Assembly: GCA_964559125.1 (NCBI GenBank)
Contig: CAZLGW010000020.1
Span: 1 to 64,000, forward strand
Origin: Ravibacter sp964559125
GTDB lineage: Bacteria > Bacteroidota > Bacteroidia > Cytophagales > Spirosomataceae
Direction: 5' to 3'
DNA length: 64,000 nucleotides
Shown here: positions 5,838 to 13,242 of the stretch, in pieces
Layout of the letters: each line of letters opens with the position of its first letter
Position numbering within the stretch: position 1 is the first letter of the stretch
Program-made: the position numbers and the translations under genes
Notes under the pieces: generated by a model
What the model saw: only the letters and a program-made list of their open reading frames with translations
Told to the model about the DNA's origin: nothing
Databases searched by the model: none

Positions 5838-8800
5838 TCATAACGGTTCCCTGAGAAACGACAGCAGGTCGGCCATTTGCTGTTTATCTATCAACTGATC
5901 GAAACCGGCTGTCATGACCGAAGTGCCCATGGCTGTCAGCGCCTGGATATCATTCCTGGAAATAGTATTCTCGATTCCGCCGTAGTTCCGGATCGTGATA
6001 GCCGAGGGAGTTTCAGAGGCGATAAGGCCCTGTAGGGTCTCCCCGGATTTCAGCTCGATATTCCAGATGTCGTAGCCGTCGGCAATTGAAAGATTAGGGT
6101 TGAGAATATCAGCCATTACCGATTCCGGGCGCCTGTTGCGGATGGTAGCCAGGTCCGGGCCATATAATACGCCGTTCTTCCCGCCGATCTGGTGGCAAAT
6201 AGCACAATGCTGGGCAAATATGGCCCGCCCGTTTTCCGCATTGCCGGTTAGGGTAAGGGCATCCTGGTATGCTTTGATCGCCTCCTGCTCCGAGCTGCCG
6301 CCTCCCGACAGAAGCCTCCTGGCTTTCAGGCGAAGCGTTTCGTTACCGTTAGCCATCAGCCCTACCTGCCTGGGCCAGCTGATCACTGACGGATCGATGA
6401 TCCCTTTTTCGAGGGCATCGAGCAGGATGGCGATCCTGGCCGGGTTTCCCAGGAAAGTACCGATGGCCTGTTCCCTTAGCCCGGGTGTAAGGTTGGGCCA
6501 TTTTTCAACCAGGAAAATTGAAACTGTCGAATCCGGGATAGCGCTCATGGCGCTCAGCGCAGCAGCCTGAACCGGAACGGGTTCGGTAGGGATAACCAGC
6601 TTTTCAAATACCTGGAGGTGCTTTCTGGCTTCATCGAGCGTAAGCAGGCGGATGGCCTCACCTCTTTTCTCCGGGTCGGCCGTGCTGTTTTCAGCAATAG
6701 CTACCGCTTCGGCAACGGCTTTGGCTGTGTGCTCGCTTTCGGGAAGCCTCAGTACCCGGAGCAGGTCCATTGCGGAGCGCCTGATAGCCGGGTCGGTATT
6801 ACCCCATGAAGCGGCCAATAAAGCTTCCCGTTCAGTGGCAAGCGCATCCCTGTCCAGGCCTTTGCTGTTACGCAGGCTTTGTGCCAGCCCTTTCAGCACT
6901 GCGTTGCGCCATTCTTTCCCGGCATTGCTACCTGCCAGCGATTGATTGATCAGCGATTTGATATTGGCAAGATCGCCCCTGGCGCCTGCCATATTGCTCA
7001 GTCGTTCGACCAGGGAAGCGTACTCGGCAGAGCCGCTGCGGTATTTGCGCAGTACTTCTTCCAAAAGATCGTCCCCTTCAGAGGGCGTAGCAGACAGCGC
7101 TGCGATCTGCATCCATTTATTATCCAGGTTGGCAAACAAAAGCTCCTTTCGTGTTTGTATGGCGGCAGGTGTATTGACAAAGCCAAGTGAGGCCAGCAAC
7201 TGATAGCGCACTTTCCCGGATTTGTCGTTTTTAAGCTTCATGAGCTCGGCTAAGACAAGATCGGTGGCGGGACCCTGCTCTGTCAGGAAAAGGTCTTCCG
7301 ACATACGTATGGCATTTTCTCTTACGCCGGCTTCCGGGTCGCGCAGGCCTTTGATCAGGATATCGGCAGAAAGGGCAGATAAGCCGTGCAGCGTCCATAA
7401 TGCATGCAACCTGCCCAGGGGGCTTTCCCCTTCTGCAGCCAGCTTTTCGAGTAAGGGAGCAGCTGATTTGTCGTTGCGGTCGATCAGCAGGCGCTGGGCA
7501 TTATAGCGCCACCAGCTGTTAGGGCTGGAAAGGTGGGTTACCAGTTGTTCCGTGCTTTCCTCTCCCAGCTTCAGCCCGCTGGTCCAGTCAGCTTTCGGTG
7601 TACCTGTGGGGGTAATACGATAGATCCGCCCCTGGTCGATTCCGTTGTAGACGGCATCGGATTTGCCTATTTCGTCTGCCATCCATTCAGGGTGCTCTAT
7701 GATCTGGCGGTAGTAATCCAGCACATACAGCGCGCCGTCGGGGCCTATATACATATTGACCGGTCTAAACCAGGGGTCTGTCGAGGCCAGGAACTCCTTC
7801 TTCTCAAGAAGACGGCTGGCAATAAAGGTAGCGCCATTGTCCTTCAGCACATCGGCATGTACCAGGTTGCCTACCGGCTCGGCCACGAAGGTCACATCCT
7901 GGTAGGGTTCGGGGAACAGGCCGCCGGTATAGGAAGTAATCCCGCAGGCCGCTGTGAACACGCCCAGGTCGGTCAGGAGCTGGTGTTCGGGGTTCTTTGT
8001 GATCGGGTAGACGTCGGCTGCGTTGCCGTGATCGGAGATGGACTCGATCGTATTGGATACCAGGAGGGCTTTGTTCCGGTTTAAATAGCGGGCTCCCACT
8101 ACTTCATGGTAGATATGATGGGCGTTGCTGACCAGGAAGCGGTGCCCCCACTGGTTGAAGGTATGCCCGAACTGGGTCTGGGCTGACATGTTTTCCAGCA
8201 GCACTTTATCAGGATTGAACCTGACGCTTCTTCCCAGTGCATTCTCCGGAAGCCTGGGGCCGCTGGGGTGGGCCGGAAAATAAACTTCACTACCCTTGTC
8301 GCTGAAATGACCCGTATAAATCTGGGCTGTTGCGGCCGGTTCGTGGCCCAGGTAGATCCAGTTGTCGATGCCCAGGAGGGGATTGTTGACATTATGCTGG
8401 GGATTGGCAAGTGCAAAGCCGGTCAGAACAGTCTCCCGTTTGTCTGCTTTGCCGTCGCCGTCGGTGTCTTCCAGGTAGAGGACGTTAGGAGGATCGGTGA
8501 CAAGGATGCCTTTTTTCCAGCGCATAACGCCGGTAGGCAGGACCAGGTCGTCTGCAAATACGGTGCTTTTATCCATGATCCCGTCGCCGTCGGTGTCTTC
8601 CAGCAGCTTGACGGCTCCTGATCCGCTTTTGTCGAGGGGATAGCCGTGCATTTCGACCACATATATCCGGCCGTATTCGTCGATCTCCATATCTACAGGG
8701 TCGGCTACCAGGGGCTCTGCGGCGATCTGCTCGATCTTGAAGCCGTCGGGGAGTTGGAAGGTAGACATCGACTCCTCAGGACTTAGACCACGGACGGTAG

Positions 8801-8873
8801 TTTTTTTATCCTTTCCCGGTCCGCATGCAAGGACACAGAGGCAACTGAGAAATAAAAGGTATCTCGAATTCAT
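5838..8873 (-). CDS. PVC-type membrane-bound dehydrogenase with HEAT repeats and cytochrome c domain
   Basis: A 1011-residue lipoprotein (lipobox VLAC, Cys17). The N-terminal half is a beta-propeller of the L-sorbosone/glucose dehydrogenase type, with acidic EDTDGDG repeats that may bind calcium. The middle (about 450-850) is helical HEAT-like repeats. The C-terminal c-type haem site CAICH is at 890-894, with a downstream Met-rich region for the axial ligand. The family likely oxidises a sugar or alcohol and passes electrons to the respiratory chain from the periplasmic face. It sits between two ceramidase-fold paralogues: 18 bases after one, and its stop overlaps an in-frame ATG of the other. 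A similar shorter enzyme is at 56047-58719. Confidence 0.88.
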   Translation of the reverse strand: MNSRYLLFLSCLCVLACGPGKDKKTTVRGLSPEESMSTFQLPDGFKIEQIAAEPLVADPVDMEIDEYGRIYVVEMHGYPLDKSGSGAVKLLEDTDGDGIMDKSTVFADDLVLPTGVMRWKKGILVTDPPNVLYLEDTDGDGKADKRETVLTGFALANPQHNVNNPLLGIDNWIYLGHEPAATAQIYTGHFSDKGSEVYFPAHPSGPRLPENALGRSVRFNPDKVLLENMSAQTQFGHTFNQWGHRFLVSNAHHIYHEVVGARYLNRNKALLVSNTIESISDHGNAADVYPITKNPEHQLLTDLGVFTAACGITSYTGGLFPEPYQDVTFVAEPVGNLVHADVLKDNGATFIASRLLEKKEFLASTDPWFRPVNMYIGPDGALYVLDYYRQIIEHPEWMADEIGKSDAVYNGIDQGRIYRITPTGTPKADWTSGLKLGEESTEQLVTHLSSPNSWWRYNAQRLLIDRNDKSAAPLLEKLAAEGESPLGRLHALWTLHGLSALSADILIKGLRDPEAGVRENAIRMSEDLFLTEQGPATDLVLAELMKLKNDKSGKVRYQLLASLGFVNTPAAIQTRKELLFANLDNKWMQIAALSATPSEGDDLLEEVLRKYRSGSAEYASLVERLSNMAGARGDLANIKSLINQSLAGSNAGKEWRNAVLKGLAQSLRNSKGLDRDALATEREALLAASWGNTDPAIRRSAMDLLRVLRLPESEHTAKAVAEAVAIAENSTADPEKRGEAIRLLTLDEARKHLQVFEKLVIPTEPVPVQAAALSAMSAIPDSTVSIFLVEKWPNLTPGLREQAIGTFLGNPARIAILLDALEKGIIDPSVISWPRQVGLMANGNETLRLKARRLLSGGGSSEQEAIKAYQDALTLTGNAENGRAIFAQHCAICHQIGGKNGVLYGPDLATIRNRRPESVMADILNPNLSIADGYDIWNIELKSGETLQGLIASETPSAITIRNYGGIENTISRNDIQALTAMGTSVMTAGFDQLIDKQQMADLLSFLREPL

Positions 8874-8891
8874 TAAGCGTAATCGTTATAT

Positions 8892-10229
8892 TTAAGGTGA
8901 TTTCTTTTGACGGGAAAGCTCATCAAGATGCCGGCTGACGCCCGAAGCCAGGTCTTCGGCTGCAGAAGGAGAAAACGGAGAGACTACCGGCTCATACCCG
9001 CCGAGATCAATTTCCTCTTTGGTGCAGAGGTAACCGAATGTGCCGTTTGTAATACCCGCATAGAAGGTAAAAGGGTAGGGGGAATTACTCCTGATCTCAT
9101 TGGAAACTTCGCAGAACAGCTCACATGGAGCGCTCCAGATCATCACATCATCGTTAATGCCCAGGAACTGGACCGGGAATTTGATCAGAGCAACACCCGT
9201 ACCTGATATACGGAGGTAATCTTTCATATCGCCGGGCCAGGTTTTGATGTCAGCCCGCCGCGGGGTTTCGATTGTGATACCCGATGTTTTAAGCTTAACC
9301 GACCCTGTAGTTGCAGTGATCCTGCTATTGGCTTCGAGAATAGGTTCGCCAAGCAATTTCCGGAATTGCCTCAGCTGGCCGTCTTTCTTTCCGTGGTTTG
9401 ATACGGAAACCGAAAACCGGGGCGCTATATTCCCCAGGGCGCCGTTCACAAAGAGGAGTGGTGCGCCGGTTTGCTCCTCTACATATTGTGCTACGACTCC
9501 CGGTACATCCCCGCTGATACGGGTATCGGAAATAGCCAGTACCGTACCATGAATGGCATAGTTCGCGATCAAAGCCAGCGGTTTCCCTTCGGCGGTTTCG
9601 ATACGTATCAGGCCGATTTTCCGGTCTACGGGAGCATCCGGGTTCTCGCCCAGAAACGTTTTGTTGTCTATGTCGCGCGCACGGCGGTTGATATTGGCAC
9701 GCGAATAGCCCCAGCCTACGCCTAACCTGGCCGGAACGAGCTTTTTCCTGGCCTCTGCCACCGCTTCTACAAGTTTGTCTTCTACAAAATTGGCATAAGC
9801 TTCATTGAATTTTACTTCGTAGCGGTCGCCGAGAAAAAGGGGAATGACACCGGGCGATCCGGTCTCAGGCGCCGAGTGGGTATGTGTATTCGTCCACCAG
9901 AAATTCTCCCTGTCGATATTGAACATCTTTTTAAGCCTGGCTGCTGCTTTATCGTATGTAACCGGCGCTATCGTGCCGAGATCGGTTGCGACCAGATAGA
10001 ATTGCTTTGTACCGTCGTCAAGTATCACTACTTTGTGATAAATACTGTCTCTGACGCCCTCCGATGTCCTGGGGCTGTAGCCCAGCAGGTTTTGCGGTGT
10101 GTGAGGTGTGATATTGGTTCGGGCAAAGGCGGCTTTGAATGTCTGCTGGCCGGTTGCCGGCTGTGTACCAAAAATACCGGTACAAAGCAGGGTTAGAGAG
10201 AGGATAACAATATTTGAGAATCTGGGCAT
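8892..10229 (-). CDS. Neutral/alkaline ceramidase N-terminal-domain protein (paralogue B)
   Basis: 445 residues with a signal peptide (residues 1-28, ending ATGQQ). The order of motifs is the same as in the paralogue at 4528-5811: HTHS (116-119), INRRAR (180-185) and NYAIH (223-227). The catalytic-serine motif is again altered, GNIAPR with Ala269 in place of Ser. There is no C-terminal ceramidase domain. The gene is 49 bases after the esterase gene and 18 bases before the haem-c dehydrogenase. Retention of metal ligands in both copies with loss of the same Ser points to a different hydrolytic or binding role. Confidence 0.85.
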   Translation of the reverse strand: MPRFSNIVILSLTLLCTGIFGTQPATGQQTFKAAFARTNITPHTPQNLLGYSPRTSEGVRDSIYHKVVILDDGTKQFYLVATDLGTIAPVTYDKAAARLKKMFNIDRENFWWTNTHTHSAPETGSPGVIPLFLGDRYEVKFNEAYANFVEDKLVEAVAEARKKLVPARLGVGWGYSRANINRRARDIDNKTFLGENPDAPVDRKIGLIRIETAEGKPLALIANYAIHGTVLAISDTRISGDVPGVVAQYVEEQTGAPLLFVNGALGNIAPRFSVSVSNHGKKDGQLRQFRKLLGEPILEANSRITATTGSVKLKTSGITIETPRRADIKTWPGDMKDYLRISGTGVALIKFPVQFLGINDDVMIWSAPCELFCEVSNEIRSNSPYPFTFYAGITNGTFGYLCTKEEIDLGGYEPVVSPFSPSAAEDLASGVSRHLDELSRQKKSP

Positions 10230-10278
10230 TGGTTATGTAAAGGATTAAGGATTGATATCTTTCCGGACCGATATAGGG

Positions 10279-11697
10279 CTACTCCCAGTCGTCTGTCCGG
10301 AACGGCGAAACGGGTAACCCGGATTTGTCGAAAAGGGTAGGGGTCGGAGCGTTGGAAAACGCAAACCGTACGGCAACAGGCCGGCTGACCTGGTCGGACC
10401 ATATTTCCAATTGGTTTTTGCCGGTTATCCGGGCCTTCCCTTCCACAAATTTCCGGTCGGGTCCGGCAACGAAGAATTCTCTGATCTCGTTGTTCCTAAA
10501 CTCCAGACCCTGGTCCGAAACATCTTTTAACGTAATGAGTATCTTATTGCCCTTTGTTTCGGATTTGCTCAGCGACGGACTTTTGTAATGCCCGGTTTTA
10601 ACGGCATAGTGTTCAGCCAAAGCATAATCTGCCAGCCTTTTCCCTACCTCGCCTTTGTATACCGGGTGCACATCCCGGAGATTGTCAACCTGGTCTGTGA
10701 TGACGACCATTCCGGTTTTTGGCATATCCAGCGCCCGGGTCTGCTGCTCCCTTACATAGGCGGCCTGTAATCCTGTGCTGTCCTTATAGACATACGGCGC
10801 GATCTGTACGTAAAAAAAGGGGAAATCAGATTGCGTTTCCCTCCGCCAGTGCCCGACCATCATGCTCTGGAGCTGATGATAAGCTGACGGGAAATGGGTG
10901 TTGGATTCGCCTTGATACCAGATTACGCCTGCAAAACCGAAGTCAATGATCGGCGATACCATTGCGTTGTAAATGTAACCTGCATGGGCCGGCCAGTGGT
11001 TACTCGGAGGGATTGTTTTTGCCGAGAAGCGGGTATTGGGATAGAGTTCAACCAGCTCCGAGGGAATCCACGATTCAATGTAAGACCCACCCCAGGCGAT
11101 GTCGATCAGGCCGACCGGTATCTTGAGGTTTTGCTCAAGACTTTTGCCAAAGAAATAACCTACTGCGCTGAAGTTGTAAAGGGAGGCCGAATCACAAACA
11201 GACCAGGAGCCGTTTACATCCACTTGTCGCCCGGGTGCGCCTCTTTTCTGCATTTTATACAACCTTATTTGCTGATTTTTTGCCTTTGGAAGTTCCTGTA
11301 ATGCATCTTTTACGCCGCGTTTGGCACTCCATTCCATGTTGGATTGTCCGGCGCAGATCCAGACCTCCCCGACCATAATATCCCGGATCGAATAATGCTC
11401 ATCAGCACTTTTCACCGTGATCGAATAAGGACCTCCGGCTGCCGGAGTATTGACAGAAAATTGCCATGATGCATTGGCGTCTCCTTTGATTTTGAACTCT
11501 TCTCCCGACCAGGATACCGTAACCGTAGCGTTTTCCCAGGGGTCGGCCCATCCCCATATCTTAACCCTTGTATTTTGCTGGAGTACCATGTGATCGGCAA
11601 AAACCGACGGCAGGGTTACCTTTGCCTGGCAGATAAAGGGTATTACGCCAGCCAGTACCGGTAGGATGGCCTTGAAAATACGATTGAAAACACTCAT
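10279..11697 (-). CDS. Sialate O-acetylesterase family protein (SGNH hydrolase)
   Basis: 472 residues with a signal peptide (about 1-25). The family pattern is clear: VFADHMVLQQ (32-41), a small beta-sandwich, then the nucleophile block EVWICAGQSNMEW with Ser119 in GQSN. WYQGESN appears further on, and the catalytic Asp/His is in LRDVHP. These esterases remove acetyl groups from sialic acids or, in many environmental Bacteroidota, from plant and algal glycans. The gene starts 6 bases after the alpha/beta hydrolase gene, so the two are co-transcribed. It acts in the periplasm. Confidence 0.9.
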   Translation of the reverse strand: MSVFNRIFKAILPVLAGVIPFICQAKVTLPSVFADHMVLQQNTRVKIWGWADPWENATVTVSWSGEEFKIKGDANASWQFSVNTPAAGGPYSITVKSADEHYSIRDIMVGEVWICAGQSNMEWSAKRGVKDALQELPKAKNQQIRLYKMQKRGAPGRQVDVNGSWSVCDSASLYNFSAVGYFFGKSLEQNLKIPVGLIDIAWGGSYIESWIPSELVELYPNTRFSAKTIPPSNHWPAHAGYIYNAMVSPIIDFGFAGVIWYQGESNTHFPSAYHQLQSMMVGHWRRETQSDFPFFYVQIAPYVYKDSTGLQAAYVREQQTRALDMPKTGMVVITDQVDNLRDVHPVYKGEVGKRLADYALAEHYAVKTGHYKSPSLSKSETKGNKILITLKDVSDQGLEFRNNEIREFFVAGPDRKFVEGKARITGKNQLEIWSDQVSRPVAVRFAFSNAPTPTLFDKSGLPVSPFRTDDWE

Positions 11698-11703
11698 GCG
11701 TAA

Positions 11704-12567
11704 TCAGTTAAAACGTTTGATATACTCCAATAACTCCCGGTCCATTTTCTCATTGCCGCAACTCAGACCGTGGTCGTCGCTATCGATCTCCACAAGCTCT
11801 ACAGGACTTCCGCTCCGTTTCACATACCTGTAGAAAAGCCTCGACGAACCGACAGTTACTATTTTATCGCCCGTTCCATGCCAGATTTTTACAGGGACAG
11901 GGTAAAGCTTCAGCGTATCGGCGCCGGACCTGACCAGGAATTTTGTAAGTGGGTTTGATCCTGCAACAGCGCAGGAGTCAAACCTTTCACCTGAAGGATC
12001 CTCGAAATGATATACTTCTGCGATTGCCTTTCGGGTAGTTTTCAGCCAGGGATTTTTCCATGCCTGGCCGTATAAATCCAGCACCGGGCTGTACATCACA
12101 TGCGCCAGCACCAGCGGGCTGTAGCGATAGACGAAATTGGTGGATGAAAGGCCTCCCATGGAAAATCCCCCTACAATGATCCGGGGATGAATATTGTAGT
12201 TTTCGACGATGTGCTGATAAGCCTTGAAAGCAGATGCCAGTACAAATTCCCCTCCCATATTTTCGACACGGCCTCCGTTTACATCAAAAACAGCATAACC
12301 GTTTTGGAGCAGGAGTTCCTGCAACCCGAACCTGTTCAGGAACCACTCGTTTTCGGTAACGCCTCCACCGGCCCCGTGCGCCATATAGACCAGCCGGGTA
12401 GGCTTTCCTGTTTCCGAATAAGAAGCAGGCAGCTTGAGAATGGCATGATCGGTAAGACCTCCTTTACATGACAGGGTGACCCGGAAATAAATTTCCTTCA
12501 CCGCCTGGGCGTAGCTCCCAAAAGTGAAAAATATCAGGAAGGGTATCAGAGCTGATCTTAGTGCCAT
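11704..12567 (-). CDS. Secreted alpha/beta hydrolase (esterase D/feruloyl-esterase-like)
   Basis: 287 residues with a signal peptide (1-20). It has an oxyanion loop MAHGAGGG (62-69), nucleophile elbow G-F-S-M-G (134-138, Ser136) and catalytic Asp/His candidates near the C-terminus (WHGTGDKIV and DSDDHGLS). It probably cleaves acyl esters from glycans or aromatic side groups. It is the first gene of the operon 12567-3256, and its 5' end faces the YefM/YoeB operon, so the 12568-12660 spacer must hold both promoters. Confidence 0.85.
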   Translation of the reverse strand: MALRSALIPFLIFFTFGSYAQAVKEIYFRVTLSCKGGLTDHAILKLPASYSETGKPTRLVYMAHGAGGGVTENEWFLNRFGLQELLLQNGYAVFDVNGGRVENMGGEFVLASAFKAYQHIVENYNIHPRIIVGGFSMGGLSSTNFVYRYSPLVLAHVMYSPVLDLYGQAWKNPWLKTTRKAIAEVYHFEDPSGERFDSCAVAGSNPLTKFLVRSGADTLKLYPVPVKIWHGTGDKIVTVGSSRLFYRYVKRSGSPVELVEIDSDDHGLSCGNEKMDRELLEYIKRFN

Positions 12568-12588
12568 TGTTTCCTGTCGAAGCGTGCG

Positions 12589-12654
12589 TACAAAATGTAT
12601 GGAACTTGTAATGTCTCATATTTGTACGTATTTTTGTACAAATTATGATACAAA
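12589..12654. promoter_or_regulatory. YefM-type operator cluster upstream of the toxin-antitoxin operon
   Basis: The spacer holds a perfect 10-base palindrome TTTGTACAAA (12633-12642) with the TGTACA core known for YefM operators. Half-sites flank it: TACAAA (12589-12594), TTTGTAC (12621-12627) and TACAAA (12649-12654). The last ends six bases before the antitoxin ATG. This fits autorepression by the antitoxin-toxin complex, and it may also affect the divergent hydrolase operon. Confidence 0.65.
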
Positions 12655-12660
12655 TAAGTT

Positions 12661-12915
12661 ATGCTGGTAGCCAATATTTCCGATTTCAGAAAAGATATCA
12701 AATCATATCTTGATAAGGTTTCAAGAAATTTTGAGACGCTGATTATCAATCGTGGGAAAGACGAAAACATAGTGGTCATGTCCTTGAATGAGTATAATTC
12801 GTTAATGGCAACAAATTACGAGTTATCATCGCGAAAAAACGAAATGCGGCTGGATTCGGCCATTGAGAAATTGAAGGAAGGGAAATCGTTTTCAAAAGAT
12901 CTGGCTGAAGACTAA
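12661..12915 (+). CDS. yefM: Antitoxin, YefM/Phd family
   Basis: 84 residues. The N-terminal DNA-binding and dimerisation fold is typical (VANISDFRKDIKSYLDKV, then ETLIINRGKDENIVVMSLNEYNSL). The charged C-terminal tail (KLKEGKSFSKDLAED) would wrap the toxin. As in other YefM proteins it is expected to neutralise YoeB and repress its own operon. It is followed by the toxin gene after one base. The module is AT-richer than the genes on both sides and is inserted between two carbohydrate operons, consistent with acquisition. Confidence 0.92.
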   Translation: MLVANISDFRKDIKSYLDKVSRNFETLIINRGKDENIVVMSLNEYNSLMATNYELSSRKNEMRLDSAIEKLKEGKSFSKDLAED

Positions 12916-12916
12916 G

Positions 12917-13174
12917 GTGAAATATATTTTCGTGGACGAATCGTGGGAAGACTATCTTTATTGGCAGCATACTGACAAAAAGAAGCTGAAAAAAATAAAT
13001 GAGCTTTTGAAGGAGATTGCCAGGAGTCCATATGAAGGATTAGGGAAGCCGGAACCTCTGAAGCACAAATATTCAGGATTCTGGTCAAGACGAATTGACG
13101 AAGAGCACCGGCTTATTTACCGGTACGAAGAGGGTGCGATCCTGATTGCTAAATGCAGACATCATTACGATTAA
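12917..13174 (+). CDS. yoeB: mRNA-interferase toxin, Txe/YoeB family
   Basis: 85 residues starting at GTG one base after the antitoxin stop. The catalytic residues of E. coli YoeB fall at the same numbers here: Glu46, Arg65, His83 and Tyr84. The length is also the same, so the toxin looks intact. The known activity is ribosome-dependent mRNA cleavage in the A site. Use of GTG and a one-base gap would keep toxin yield below antitoxin yield. A perfect hairpin follows at 13179-13234 as a likely terminator. Confidence 0.93.
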   Translation: MKYIFVDESWEDYLYWQHTDKKKLKKINELLKEIARSPYEGLGKPEPLKHKYSGFWSRRIDEEHRLIYRYEEGAILIAKCRHHYD

Positions 13175-13178
13175 AAAA

Positions 13179-13234
13179 TTAGGCAATTAGACAATGAGGT
13201 AATGGGGTAATTATCACATTGTCTAATTGCCTAA
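13179..13234. terminator. 18-bp perfect inverted repeat between yoeB and the GMC oxidoreductase gene
   Basis: TTAGGCAATTAGACAATG (13179-13196) and its exact complement (13217-13234) enclose a 20-base loop. It lies between convergent genes, so it can serve both as a terminator. The arm contains AATTAGACAAT, which recurs at 62988-63018, so it also looks like a dispersed intergenic repeat. Confidence 0.7.
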
Positions 13235-13242
13235 TCGTCTAA

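Noticed and set aside
7533..8084. Plus-strand open frame of 183 codons
   Set aside because: Antisense to the propeller domain of the haem-c dehydrogenase; no recognisable motif.
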